Shown here piece by piece: positions 1-12,674 of a DNA stretch of 64,000 nt. This stretch comes from Dipylidium caninum. Taxonomy: Eukaryota > Platyhelminthes > Cestoda > Cyclophyllidea > Dipylidiidae. The DNA lies in NCBI GenBank assembly GCA_017562135.1, contig QEYB01000556.1:248001-312000 (forward strand). The letters are read 5' to 3'. Positions within the stretch are counted from its first letter, which is position 1. Each line of letters opens with the position of its first letter. The position numbers and the translations under genes were made by a program. The notes under the pieces are model-generated. The model was not told the DNA's origin, made no database searches, and saw only the letters and a program-made list of their open reading frames with translations.

Positions 1-316
1 CACGGTGAATTGTACTTAGACTTTTTTCTTATTCCTTAATTAACACCATTTTTCCATTATTCTTCAAACGGATTTGGGGCTTATGTGTGTCTTCATGCTA
101 ACATTGATGACTTAAATCCGTGAGTATAGTTCTCGAAAATAGGTTCTTGTGTTTTGCCCTGCTGACCTAAATGCTGTAGAGCTTCCCTTTCCTCTTAATA
201 GAGACTTTCTAGTTACCCAGTCTAATAACTTGGTGTTATTATTGAGCTTTCGTGTCAGATTTGGTACTTCACTTAAAATTAAGTCGAAATATTCACTTTC
301 GGTTTTTTTTTATTAG

Positions 317-3300
317 TCACGTCATTTCGATGCAATGTGCTATTATATGCGGTCATTGGCAGCTAGCACTCCCTTTCCCACTGCTAGTCAAAGTCTTTCT
401 GCACTATTTAACGAAGTACATATACATGGATCGGAATTATTGCAAAAAGTGAGTTTCAAATTTACTGGAATCTTGCATTGGTGTTTACATTAAAAAAATA
501 AAGCTTCGATATAATGCTGGGATGGTATGCGGTTTCGCACTGAAGTCGTGTATTTTTATAGTTAAATAGTCCTTATCTAATGATTACATATTTGCGCCTG
601 AATTCGTTATAAAAATTTATTTTTAAGCTCCATCTGATCTAACTTCTTCGCCTCGTAGAAGGCTAATTCGTTACGATGGCCACTTCGTCACTTGACCTCC
701 CGGATCCCAACAAGTCCTAGTCACCCGTCGCACACTTTCACTCATAGTCGTGCAAAACGGGTTGAAATCTGGATTCACCCTGTGAATGGTACGGCGACAT
801 TCGTCCAGGGCAATCGGAGTCTTACAGTACCGCGCATTCACTGTCGGTCCCGAAGCCTCAAAGAAATCTAGCAAGAAAGTTAGTGCCCTGAACATATCAG
901 CTCTTCTTCGGCTGAGCTGTTAGAAGACGAGAATGAGGAAGAAGAAGAGGAAGCTCAAGCGGATGCGGAAGAATACGCCAATATATCCTTATCGAGGTAT
1001 ATTTTATCAAAACACAGGATATTAAAAACCGAATTTCAAATACTACGAGTGCTTTTTTTATCGCCTTTATTTGGAAAATGGTACCTATTTCTGAATTATA
1101 GTTGACCAAGTTGTTTGGACTTCATTTCATGCATGCTCATGGCCAACTTTTTACGAAAATAGGGTAAGTGGAAAAGGATAACAGCATACAGTTATTGATA
1201 CTTTTGTAAATTTGTTTCTTGAATTCGTACGCATCTTATTATTGTCTCTACGGCTAACTTATTTGAAACGGGGTTCGAAGTGATATGGTTTTTTATCGTC
1301 CAGAATATGTGCTGGTTATTTCACTCATGTTTTGACAAATCTTATTTTTATAGCTTAAATCATTTATCTGTGGCTCATTCTTTTGAACCCTTAAGGGTTG
1401 AGGCGAGCATAAGGTTTTTGATTATTCGTCTCTTATCATGAATAACCTGATTCAAATAAACCTTTTTCATTGTTTGATTATGAATTACTATCTTGGCTGA
1501 ACCGAATTAAATGAAAATCCCAACTCTCTAACGCATCTCTACTCCGTCTTATAAAGAATGGAAACATTTCCTGAGGTCGCGTCTATGGCTCTCCAGGCTC
1601 TCTCCGGTCTTCTGGCTCAACGACCCTGTCCCCTTTCCGACGATCGCTTGTGTCAAATACTTATGGTTAACATGTTCAACGTAGATCGGGCAGCCGTGTT
1701 CACAACTCAATCAGCTGTGAACATGGCCGTTGCTACTGAGAGAAACAATACCAGAATTGTAGATGTAGGTCGAAGGCGAAAGCCGTCGCATCAGCAAATA
1801 CAACAAAAATATAAGGCAGAGTCGGAAGCCCTACGGTCTGTGCATCATGATCATGCCGCACGCTTTGCTCTTGACACTTTCAGTCTGATTTGTCGAAGGG
1901 CTGCTAAACTGTTCTCGGAGGTAGGCGTAAATACTGGTACCTAAGTATTTTTTTCTTTATTATTTTACTAATCAGATACGGCTCCTGATTTCAAAACAGT
2001 CATCGTTAACACTTGAATCCCATTGATTTGCACATTCACCCGTTCCCCATTTAGTGAGTAAATATTAAATGTCCTACATCATACTTCTTTATACTTAGTG
2101 CACTCTCCTGGGTATATTTTGCTCTAAAGCCTAAGTACCCTAGATTTATCAAAGCGTCGGAGGATCTATTTACGAGTTGTCTAAATTTATCATTTAATTT
2201 CTACAGTCTGTCGGAGTCACGTTCTTCGGTGAATTGGCTACACCCTGACCTACGTATCCTGTTACCGGCTTTGCGCCTGTGGGCAGAGTGGATGATTCTT
2301 CACCCAGAGCACTGGTCTCCACCTCCGAATCACCGAGACCCTACCTTGCGGCCATATCTTAATGACTGGCGCCTTGTGGCGGAGCTGTGCACCCAATCCG
2401 CTCGTTGGTTATCTGGTGTTGAGTCCGCACCCTCGGTGGAGGAGATCACTCCAACCACTTCCCTAGTCATCCAACTGCACTTACGCAGGGAGGAAGGTAG
2501 TGGCCATGCGGAAGACGTTGGAAACGAGCCTTCGACGAACTCAGTAAACTCGGTTCCCACATTGAAGTATGCTACTCTCTTCGAGGAAACCCTTTTCGCC
2601 GGGTTCAAGCCCATGCTTGATCTCATTCCTAAGGTGGGAATATTGCTGTTTCTTATTAGAAAGCGGTCAATCATATGATGAAATCAATGTGGCCATGTTT
2701 TCCCATGGGTAATGTGTGGTCAGGCCCTTAGTTAAATATATGTCATAATGGGTTTTTTGATTTGCGGTACCGACCAATTACATACGTGCATATTATTCAC
2801 CAAGCCCTATTTCCGAGTGCATAGAGCACTGATCATTAGAACGTTATTATGTTTGTGGATTGACGAATGATCCTAAAATATTCCCTAGGAAAAACTCCCT
2901 AATCTAATTCCTGATTTCGTGTATTTTTAAAATTTGCTTTGCATTCCATACTAAAGCATAGTACTGTTTACTATGTGCTTAGTTGTATCAGTACACTGGT
3001 GACTGGGATACAGAAAGTGTGGCGCATTATATCCGTATTGAGAAGATTTTGCTGTTTGGTGATTTCCTATGCGGAATTGAGCCACCAATCCTCACTTATG
3101 ATGTTGACAAGGGTATTTACGAACCTGTGGTTGAATGTGAGCATTGCGAACCGGTAACAATTCAAGATTCGTTTTCAAGTCAACGCGGTCACCTTGAATC
3201 GGTTGCTGATAACGATGGCAATTCTGAAACAGATTCTCAAAAGGTTTTTTTTGAGTTCCTTAAATTTTTTTCTGTCAATTAAAATGGTTGTTCTATGCAT

Positions 3301-4764
3301 TTTCATACAAGTCTTAAAAGGACATGGTTACTCGATGTAATATTTACTCTACAAAGGTGTTACTTAGTGACTAGGTCTTATAGTGACGTTTGAGAAGCTT
3401 TATTTTCTTGTGTAGAGTGAGGGCGAGAATGCGATGACTGGGGTGGAGAATGAGTGGAAGGAAGGGGAAAGTGAGGAGAACGATGTTGGTGAAGAGATTC
3501 GCGCTCTCCGGCGTAGACGTGCCGCTTTGCAGAGCCAACTAACGGAAGCCAAGCGCCTCGAGGCCTGGCGACAACAAGCGGTTCGGCAGGCGGCTGCAGG
3601 CGGTCCGCGTGCAATTGAGATCGAAGTCAGGCCTATTTACATCCTTCCCGACACAAATTGTTACATAGACTGGCTGGAGGGTGTCGCGCGACTTAGTCAG
3701 ACTTCTTCAAATTATACAGTCCTTGTGCCTATCGTTGGTGGGTATTTGCATTATAGAACAACACTGCCTTCCTTTCCCCCATTGTCCATCAACTATTTAC
3801 AATCTTGTACTTAAGTTAGAAAGAAGAAGGTTATTCTTTATCTTGCCAAAACATTTAAAACTACAAAGTTGCTACCTACAAAGTTGCTACCCAATAAATG
3901 GTTCCAATAACATTTCAGTCTTTAACGAGTTGGACTCATTGGCCTCCCAGGATCGAGCCCCCGCTCTAAACCCTATCGAAAACGCGTTTGCACAATATCT
4001 TACTAATCCCAGTTCTACTGCGAATGACAGTAACAGTGGTGGGGGCCGTGCTAATCTTATTCAAGAACGTGCGAAAGCTGCAATTGCCTTTTTGGAAAGC
4101 GAATTCAATCGGCGAAATCCACGATTGCGCGCTCTTACGGCCAAAGGTAGTATGTTGGAGACTATTACATACCGCAATGAAGTCAACGGAGGCAGACAAC
4201 CTGGCCAGATCAATGATGATGTGATTCTCTCCTGCTGCCGACAATTTTGTAAAGAGGCGCTAGTACAAATGTCCTCCGAAGGGAAGCTTATACCCACTAC
4301 TGAGTGTAAAAGTGAGAATTAATGTATCATCATCTATCTGAGCGAGTATTTTAGTAAATTCCCGTTATAATTTGCTCCCTTTACGTGAATTTCTAGTATT
4401 TTTTAAAATCACTTGTAAAAGACTGTTTAATTTTTTTGTATTTTACGGCGATTTTGTTTGATGAGGAGAACTACTTGATCTAATGCGCTTTTCAATGATG
4501 TAACTTCAATTTTCCGCTTTAGATCAACCGATGAGAGTGATAAGGGAAGTAGTGCTCCTCACATCAGATCGTAATCTACGCATAAAGGCACTGAGCCTAA
4601 ACATACCGGCCCGTCCGCTTCGGCCTTTCGTTGAGTGGTCTTGTCTTAAACCAGTTGTCGTCTCTACGACTGCCTCTGCGGCGACCACTGAAGCCGATCC
4701 ACCCCTCTCGGCTCACACTAGTGGTGGGCGTTGGAGAAATCGAAGGCGTCAAAATCAACTGTAG
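317..4764 (+). CDS. SMG6: SMG6/EST1A, telomerase-binding protein and NMD endonuclease (3' part of gene)
   Basis: SMG6 cuts mRNAs near premature stop codons in nonsense-mediated decay, recruited through UPF1. Exons read from the sequence: 317-448 (YYMRSLAAS, end of the EST1/14-3-3-like TPR region), 659-846 (VEIWIHP), 901-996 (acidic Glu-rich linker), 1102-1163 (HAHGQLFTKIG), 1557 to about 1920 (METFPEVA, VNMFNVDRA), about 2207-2633, 2992-3243, 3416-3737 (charged helix, then PIN start), 3919-4311 and 4523-4764 with a TAG stop. These blocks follow the vertebrate SMG6 order, and about 820 residues are visible. The N-terminal part lies before the window or in exons I cannot see in bases 1-316. Two joins do not keep phase (996 to 1102, and 1920 to 2207): either a different splice site is used or a base is missing. 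SMG5 and SMG7 are excluded because SMG7 has no PIN domain and SMG5 lacks the acidic triad. Confidence 0.9.
3623..4640 (+). other. SMG6: PIN nuclease domain of SMG6
   Basis: The domain is split over three exons (3416-3737, 3919-4311, 4523-4764). It opens with IEIEVRPIYILPDTN, crosses a phase-1 intron into FNELDSLAS, continues with NDDVILSCC and ends with EVVLLTSDRNLRIKAL. The Asp of PDTN, the second Asp of NDD and the Asp of SDRN sit where the three metal-binding acidic residues of human SMG6 sit, so the domain should be an active single-strand RNA endonuclease. A low-complexity insert rich in Asn, Ser and Gly follows FNELDSLAS where the human protein has a shorter loop. Confidence 0.88.
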
Positions 4765-5166
4765 AAAAAACAACTGTGTGTTGTATCTCGTTTCATCCCT
4801 ATCCCACTTGATCTGGTCTTTGTAATGATTGATATCTTCATGGCCGGCGCTTCCTGAGAGTCATCTCTGAGGTCTCCTACCTCCTCACTTGTATTGTTTA
4901 TTCACGTATCAAATATTTTATAGGGAAAGAGGAGATTGTATTTCCACTCATTTCGATTTTAGTGTACCCACATATATATATATATATATATGTAATTTTA
5001 TAAGTGGTACTTTTTGAGGTGTGCTTGGGTGGATTCTGGAATGGCATCCTACATTTGTTTGGTTGACGCCGGTTATCCCAGGATAGTATCCCTATTGCTT
5101 ATGTCACATTGGTTACTCTGACAAAATCGAGAATATTGTCGATACCGGATGCGTGCTTTGATCTAG
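4765..5166. other. Intergenic spacer SMG6-COPS5 with a short TA repeat
   Basis: About 400 bp between the SMG6 stop and the COPS5 start. It holds an alternating TA run near 4972-4991. No open frame, consensus poly(A) signal or clear promoter motif was recognised. Both neighbours are on the plus strand, so this must hold the SMG6 3' UTR and the COPS5 promoter or 5' UTR. Confidence 0.6.
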
Positions 5167-6958
5167 ATGGAGTTAGAGAAGACGAATGCGGTGGAAGCGA
5201 TGGACACTGAAGCGCCGGTTGCCCAGAATCTTGATGCAGTTTCACCTGCAAATAACGTGGCTCGTATTGCCTGGGAGCTCGCTAATGAGGTCAATGAGAT
5301 CTCGGACGAATACCTCAAGTACAATGTTGCTGTCCATCAGTCCATTGTCAACGCTAAACCATGGATCAATGATCCACACTACTTTAAGGCAGTGAAAATC
5401 TCGGCAATCGCTCTCCTCAAGATGCTTATTCATGCTCATTCTGGTGGAGTATACGAAGTGAGATCCTTCTTTAAGTCATGTATGCGAATCATGTTGGATG
5501 CCATTGTTGTCTACTCGATAGATGTATGTACATCTTGTTTACCTACAATTTTTCTCAAACTTCTTTACTATTTAAGTTAACGTAACTCTTTAAATTAGGG
5601 AGGTTCTTGACTAACGTCTTTTTCTTAAATGTCATTGAGAGGGAAGTCAAACTATTAACTAATCTGACCACTGAGTTATTTTCGCGCCAAATACCCTTTT
5701 TGTCTTCCCTTACAGGTAATGGGGATACTGATCGGCAAAGTTGCCCATGAGACAATGATTGTTATGGATTCATTTCCCTTACCTGTACAGGGGACAGAAA
5801 CGCGAGTCAATGCACAGGTGATCTGTTTGGAGTCCGGTTGGCATACAATTCGAACAGTGTTAAATGAGCTTACTATCCACCAAAATTAGTATTTTTGTAT
5901 TACATGAAAATCTCCTTCCATTTCTTATTTGGTCGAGATTAGGTTGATAATATTTTCTAGTTGTTGATGATAACGATGAATGTATCCTTCCCATAATAGT
6001 CAGAAGCATACGAATTTATGGCACTCTATACCGAATTGGTCGCAAAAGTGGGTCGTCGAGAGAATGTGCTTGGTTGGTACCACTCTCACCCCGGTTATGG
6101 ATGCTGGCTTTCCGGCATTGATGTATCCACCCAGATTACAAATCAGACCTACCAGGAACCTTTTGTCGCTATTGTTGTTGACCCGACAAGAACTGTTTCC
6201 TATGGCAAGGGTAGGTAGATTTGACCGACATTTCTAATACGGTATTCGAGTGTGTAGGAGTTTTTATAATGTGCACTAACGCCATTTGGCATAGATCTAA
6301 GTGATTTATAGCACTTGAATATACCGCTGAATGAGACCGTAACTTTAAAGGTTTTGAGATTTAAAATTGACGTTAAACGGTGTTATATCAGGCGCTCATT
6401 TCTGACACCGGTCGTCCACATGAACCTAATGAGAGTTGCTTTTATTTTTACAGTTAATTTAGGTGCCTTTCGTACCTATCCAGAAGGTTATAAACCCCCT
6501 GATGAGGGACCCTCAGAATATCAGTCAATACCCATGGACAAAATCGAGGACTTTGGAGTTCACTGTAAGCGTTATTATCCTCTCGAAGTAAGCTACTTCA
6601 AATCCTCTCTTGAAAAGAACATCATCAACATGTTGTGGAATAAGTACTGGGTGAATGCTCTCAGTTCTGATAGCACGACTGCTCAGTCAAATCACTTAAC
6701 AGACCTAACTAAAGATCTGGCCGATAAGATTGAGAACGCTGCAATCACCGTGAGTCGTTTTGAGTATTTAATTGACAAGTTAAATCTCAATATCGCTAAT
6801 GTATTTTAATTTTGCAGGTCGATCGAATGAATTCGGATAACGGGAGATTGCAGGACAAACTGGCCAAATGTACCAAGGACGCGGCCAAAATATCTTTGGA
6901 GCAAATCAATGCCATCATTGGACACATTATTAAAGATGATATATTCAAAGTTTATTAA
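5167..6958 (+). CDS. COPS5: COP9 signalosome subunit 5 (CSN5/JAB1), deneddylase
   Basis: CSN5 is the catalytic subunit of the COP9 signalosome; it removes NEDD8 from cullins and so controls cullin-RING ubiquitin ligases in nucleus and cytoplasm. Five exons join in phase: 5167-5457, 5716-5817, 6000-6210, 6454-6749 and 6818-6958 (TAA). They give about 346 residues, close to the usual 330-350. The N-terminal block has [20 protein letters not shown]; then come [18 protein letters not shown], the MPN/JAMM core and [20 protein letters not shown] with [20 protein letters not shown], all characteristic of CSN5. PSMD14 shares the JAMM motif but not these flanks. The ATG at 5167 is chosen because it opens the conserved N-terminal exon; no conserved coding lies before it. 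The family is known to act inside the assembled complex. Confidence 0.95.
6081..6122 (+). other. COPS5: JAMM metalloprotease motif of CSN5
   Basis: The segment translates to [14 protein letters not shown], an intact H-x-H-x(10)-D zinc-binding signature. The upstream catalytic Glu is expected in the exon at 5716-5817 ([10 protein letters not shown]). All JAMM residues are present, so this is a catalytic MPN+ protein and not an inactive MPN- paralogue. Confidence 0.93.
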
Positions 6959-9417
6959 TTACACCAAAATTCTTCAACACTGCCGAACGTCGATTTTGCA
7001 CGGGGTTGAAAATTTTTACCCGGCCCATGCAATTAAGTTAAACAATAAGTTGGAAAAAGGTTTTCCTGTTGAAGTTTTCGTGGAAGGTAAACAGAACATA
7101 GGAAGCTTGCACCCAGCTCTTCTAAACATTGAATTTCAGCCTTTCTTTCTATGGCCTCAAAACTTTCAATCTGTTTGTGGTTAAGGCAAGTTGTACTACC
7201 TACCTCAGTCTGCAGATTCTTCTCCACTTTATAGTAGCTCCTATTTTTTATACTTCGGAGCATTAATTTATCCGCTTCAGTTATTTCTGGAAGATCTTGG
7301 TACCTAACCTGTAGCCTGGCTGGAATAAATGTAGCTGAAGGGGGAGCGTACATGGATATTTCCGATGGTAGTATTCCCAATAGTTTTAGGGATGGTATGG
7401 ATAGCGCTTGAAATTGTCTTAAAAGATGCGTTCTGTGAAGCCGCAGATTGTAAAGCCTGGGAAACTTAACTTACATGTGATCCATATTTGTATGTGAGGT
7501 AAATACCGATTCCTAAATGTTAAGGCATGTGGTTGGTGTTTACCGTGTGGATCTGCGTCAACTAAAGCAAATATGGGAAGACTCGGATATTTCTTGTAAA
7601 GTGTGTACAAAAACGAACGTGTTGCTAGGTCTGGATACCCCCTTGACTAGGCAATGGTAAATGTAATTAGCGATGAAATACCGTTATAAGAACGCAGGGT
7701 TGGAAATGAGTGTAGAACTCGCTCGACATTACCTTCTGAAATGTTGCGTCCTTTTCGATAATTAAAACAAATCTAGCACGACACAGTACATCTGAAGAAA
7801 ATAGATGATAATGCTGCGACATACCATCCACCGTCAAGGTTGAGCAGGGTAAGCTTACGCCCTAAAATAATTGACAGAACGATATGTGGGCATCAAAATA
7901 TGTAGCCACATTGAGTGACAGGTACCTCTTTCGTGGTTTTTAAGGAGAAACCACTCGCTAGCTCTTTATATATCCACACGTCTCCGAAAGCCACTGATTT
8001 AGACGTCGCTACCTGAAGTTGGTTTAGGAATTTCTTACCGTGTTAAGGGCTATTCGGTCCACTTGAAGGTATGCACATATGCGCGCACAGAGTCTGTCAA
8101 TAACCGCATAATTCGAGAATATTCGTGGGTTTTGGTAGTAAATTGACCTTTCCATGAGTAAATTATGTTGAAGTACCTTTTCGTCACCAACTCTCGATTT
8201 TTAACTGCCGTGTAAACTATGGAAAGGAATAAAGATGTTTGCACTAACAAAATAAATATGAATAGCAAAATACCGTGAGAATGTATACGTCTATTGCGGA
8301 AGCTAAACCTCTTGTTAAAGCCACGATCCTCTTTGCGTGTAGTCTGAGGTTTCACTAAATCCTTAAGGATTCCTAGAACCACCACCTCTATCATCGACAG
8401 AACATGCATTTTTCAGTTAGGCGATGAGGTGTTCATTAAAACAAACGACAAAATTCTAAAGCCAATTTTCACTTTTAGGTATTGTCATGGAACTCTATAA
8501 TTTGTTACCTATAGAGGCATATTTGTTCTTGCATGACGCATGAGGATGGGAAAATGTGGTATTCGGTCAATGTCCGACTTTGCCTTTTCTTAACCAACGC
8601 GCCTCAGAAATTTCCTTATCTTTCGTAGCGGTAAGAAAAACAGCAATCCTTTGTGTGCGCTTGCCAGCTATTTACCTTGCCAGTCCTTACAGCAAAAATT
8701 TTTGCGAGAAATTCGAAAAATACCGTTATGGTACGCGATCACACAAACCAAAGCCGTGCAACTGAGCGTGCCCCTACAATTTCCACGTTCGCGCAGCATA
8801 AAGAATGTGACAATGATCCCATGGCGGTTGCGCAGTATGACGTTTGTACGTTAGTGTGTCTTAAACCGTGAAACCCTGAAATGTTTATTATGAGTCTGGA
8901 TATGGCGACTATGCCAAATATTTGCCCAACGTAAGCCACTTTTCGCCCGGCATGCTGATAAGTTGTGCGTTTACGCTAAAAGAAGTAATTGGGCTGTCGA
9001 AATCATTTCAATTAATCTGTTGTTTTTCGGTTTCGCTATTCTTCATACTAGTTTATGCTGTTTCTAAAATGACTCCATCTGTCTACCTGTATCTGTAAAC
9101 TAAACTTTTTGAACTTTTGTCACTATACGAATTCCTACAGTATTTGTTTCAATTATTTACCTTAGGCATCTCGTGCATTTTGTAAACTTTAAGAATGCCC
9201 TCGGAAGTTATCGCGCCCATTGAAATATTTTACAATATTTGCGCCATGCACTGCGAGAAGAACAATGGGTCATTGGAAGTCTCACTGTTAATACGAGATT
9301 TAGAACTTCTGGAGGTGGTTATGTCTTTTTTTATGCTCTTAGGAGGAGTTCCTCTCTGGTTATTTTCGATCTTATTTATTTATTTATGTAGTCAAGTCAG
9401 ATACTCACGATAAAAAT
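6959..9417. other. Spacer after COPS5, no supported gene
   Basis: About 2.5 kb, AT-rich. Several open frames of 60-120 codons occur on both strands (for example 8050-8409 minus, with one hydrophobic stretch), but none has recognisable homology or joinable exons. It should include the COPS5 3' UTR at its left end. Confidence 0.5.
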
Positions 9418-9680
9418 ATGGAGCACTGTGGACTTTGCCAAACAATTAATCAATGTTCTCTTAAGCTTCAAATGCTACAAATAGAGATTGAACAATTAGA
9501 AACAGGTATTTTTGTGCGTTACTTATAGCCTTTAGCGATTGCGAGCCGCTTCTTGACGTGCAAGATAGTTTGTAGCGAAGTCGCTTCTCTTAGGAGCATT
9601 ATACTGGATGCCACCAGGTTTTTTTGTGTTTTCTTATTTCAGACGACATCAAAAAGCGTCCCGTAGGTGTGCTTTACTGA
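9418..9680 (+). CDS. Candidate small two-exon gene, unknown function
   Basis: An ATG at 9418 opens an exon to 9505 reading MEHCGLCQTINQCSLKLQ and then a Leu/Ile/Glu-rich, helix-like stretch. A GT follows at 9506, and a pyrimidine-rich acceptor at 9641-9642 rejoins the frame in phase (9643-9680, DDIKKRPVGVLY, TGA). The result is 41 residues with a C-x2-C start. A GTAGGT inside the second exon could instead be a donor leading to exons I cannot find. No family is recognised. Phase agreement supports it weakly, because the pieces are short. Confidence 0.3.
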
Positions 9681-11115
9681 TCAAGTGTGTGGAACAGCAA
9701 TGAATGCTAAACATTTTTTCCATTTTGTAACATCTTTGAATGTCGTATTAAATGTTTTAAGAATGGAAGTGATCTCATTTGCCTTTTACTAAGCGTATAA
9801 GTGAAAACTCATTTGACATTTTCCTTTGGCATCATTTGTCGTTTCAATTTTGTGATACTTTACCGTGGTCAAAGCTAGATCACTATCTATACTGTTAAAG
9901 GAGAACTTATTGGTCTTGTTATCTAATAGCCTCTGCTAACTGAGGTGTTTGTATTGGCGGAGTCATTTATGTTAAATTTTAACTTGCAATAAATTCAAAT
10001 ATCTTGATAATTAACGCCAATCTATAGTTAAGTTGGAGGCGAGAAGATGGCTCAATTTAGTGAAGTGGTATTCGAGTGTCGCGACAAGACTATGTCATAC
10101 CGTGATGATGGAGTATGCTGAAGCGTACAAATCACAGGATCACGTATCTAGTTCTACTCGTGCACTTGCGCATTATTTTTATTCAAAGTAGGATAGGAGT
10201 GAAACGATTCTGTTCCGCACCTATTAGGAACTTCCAATTCGGCAAGTGGTTCGTTTTTTACCGATATTTTTAATTTTGTGGCATAATGAGGCTCTTTTTG
10301 CGTATTAAGTTATCGTAGCTCATACACTTGTCTTGCTGAGAAGTTGTCGTCTGATTTATCATACGCCTCTTAGCGTCGTACTGAGAGAAAGAACAAGTAC
10401 TGTTGATTTCGCATGCCCATTATTTATGCGACATGTTATAATGTGACCCTCACATTGTTCCTGCCAATGTATTATAAACGGACTAAGAGAGTCCCATCGT
10501 AATGTTCCGAATAGTTATTTATTCAGTTCCTAAATGTCTGAGCACTTTCGAGAATTGGCCGAGTGTGCGCACTGGTCACGTTTTCCTACTTGAGCGGCCT
10601 GTGTACGCGACTTTATGAACACTTCTGCCTCAGTGCCTTGTGCAATTCGTAAGGGAAGTTCTAAAAATAGGCTTACCTAAATGACTTCGCGGTTGTTTTT
10701 AGTGGAGGCAGTAGGAGGGTGGGGGAGGGGGGATGAGATAATTGCGCAACTTAAACTCGCACGCACCGGTACGCAAGCACGTCATTTAAGAATAAATATA
10801 GTTCTGAGATGTTAGCAACGTCACTTCTGGGAGGAATTAGATCAAGTATAATGATTTGTAATGGGACTTAATGAGAGCCACATGGTCTGGTCTGTAGCTC
10901 CCTTACTTTTCGAAGCATCGATAGATGGGTTATATCACTTGTTGCTCACACAATTCTAAACTGAGTAGGGTTTTTCATTACTGGCCGTTTGGCATTGAGG
11001 TTCCCTACGATCACCAGTGTATAGGAGCATTGGAATGACCTTTAATAATTCCTGAAGAAACGAAGATAACGTGTTATACCAGGTTGTTTATCTGGTGGTG
11101 CTTCAAATGAGAAGT
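9681..11115. other. Spacer, G-rich tract, no gene seen
   Basis: No convincing coding sequence. A purine-rich, G-run segment lies at about 10702-10735 (three or more runs of G close together). The rest is unremarkable AT-rich sequence. Confidence 0.5.
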
Positions 11116-11454
11116 TTAAAAGGGGTTAAGCCCACTGAGCTGTCGCTCGCACATTTTTCCATTGACTGATGGCACATTGCCTTCCACTCCCTCTGGGACT
11201 GGAGCCATGTTTAGACACGGATGTTTCGCCATAAATGCTTGTGGATCTACTCCAGTCAGAAATTTACCGTTTTGAAGTAATAGAAATTCCGTCAATTCAG
11301 CATATAAGGTCGCAAGGGCTGGCGGAAAATCGGCATCATAGTTGTGGAAACTGAGATTTGATTGGACAACTAAAACAGAACGACTAACGGAACAGGTAAC
11401 ACTGTTTGAATGAAGAAAGATTATTGCAATTGTTGCCCTCACGATTAAGCGCAT
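11116..11454 (-). CDS. Candidate single-exon small protein with signal-peptide-like start
   Basis: A 112-codon frame starts with MRLIVRATIAIIFL and a small-residue stretch ending near TCS, which resembles a secretory signal peptide with a cleavage site around residue 21. The rest is soluble-looking, with few Cys and a DFPPALATLYAELTEFLL helix-like block. No family was recognised and no splice partners were found. Length and composition are slightly better than the other spacer frames, but chance is not excluded. Confidence 0.28.
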   Translation of the reverse strand: MRLIVRATIAIIFLHSNSVTCSVSRSVLVVQSNLSFHNYDADFPPALATLYAELTEFLLLQNGKFLTGVDPQAFMAKHPCLNMAPVPEGVEGNVPSVNGKMCERQLSGLNPF

Positions 11455-12674
11455 TGATGGCCGTTACATAGGAACTCGGCTATACCACTTTCCATATCAG
11501 CACTGTTTCTCGCCAAGTATAGTCATGGTATTTCTACCGCACTGCTAAGGTAGATTGTTTAATAAGATTTTTGGAACATCCTTTGTAAGTCCACTTATAA
11601 ACTAGTCAACGGTAATTGTTTGGCTTTGCAACGCAGTTACAATGTCATGAACACGTAAGATATCTTCAACCTATGCTACCCTTGTTTCCTCGTATTGTCG
11701 GCAGACCTTTTCCTTTAGCATTGTCTTAGCAAAGCGCCAAAACGCCGGACGAAAATGTACTTTTTAGATCATCAACAGCATGCAATTATGCTTCGGAAGA
11801 AGGACATCTAACAGGTCACAATGGGCCAATGCCAAACGAAAGGGGTTAAGGGGAATCTTTACGAAGCACTCGCGCAGTTAATTACATGATGTCGTGGGGT
11901 TAGAAGTCTTTAGGCAAAGGATTTAGGGTGAATTCATAGGATTAGGCATAGAAATTGGAGATGAGAAGAGGTTAACATTATAGACGCTTCTCAACCTAGG
12001 TGCCAATGCCAGCCTGCAACGGCCAAGAAGATGCGCACCTCCCCCCCTCCCCGTCCCCGCCGTGCTCGATGTTTAAAAGTATGGAGAATAAGAATTATTT
12101 TTAACCGAAATAAACGTCTCTCAACGTAGCAACGCCCTGCTAGCCTTTGGACAAAGAATTATCATTAGGGCAGCTGTTAAAAAGTTTAAAATGTAATGCG
12201 AAATGCCTTTCGCTTTTGCGATCTTTTATAACTTGATATTTAGTTTCAATTAATTTAATTGTGTAAAAAACCGAGCAAGAAGTAGATGGAATGTAAAATA
12301 AGTCAGAATTCTAAAAAATAGGGGAAAATCTCAATGATGTACACACTGTAGAATCTCAATGGTATCATTACTCATTGAACTGGCAAGAGGGTTCAGTCGG
12401 GAAGGGCCAGACGAAGTTACAGTGAGGTTGCTGATGATTAAACTTTAAGTGTCAAAAAGTATGCATGTGGAATGACAGGCGGTGATGAAAAGTAGTCATA
12501 GATACCAAGAGAAAAACATATTAAATGGATATGTACAAGCAAACAGGAATTATCGTGAGTGCGCGACATCATAACAAATAAGACGACAGAGAGAGGGAGA
12601 GGGGAGAGAGAAAGGGCGAAAGGGCAAACAACAGGGTTGACTAAGACAACAATACATCCGGGAGATTTTACAAT
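11455..12674. other. Spacer downstream of HDAC, GA-rich repeat
   Basis: This should include the 3' UTR of the minus-strand HDAC gene at its right end. A purine repeat of GA units lies at about 12587-12617 and a C-rich run at about 12040-12060. No gene was seen. Confidence 0.5.

Noticed and set aside
61..140. Possible upstream SMG6 exon ending at GTGAGT near 121
   Set aside because: Its phase does not match the exon at 317 and the translation shows no clear similarity to the TPR region.
8050..8409. 119-codon minus-strand frame with one hydrophobic segment
   Set aside because: No homology, no splice partner and an AT-rich composition in which hydrophobic runs arise easily.
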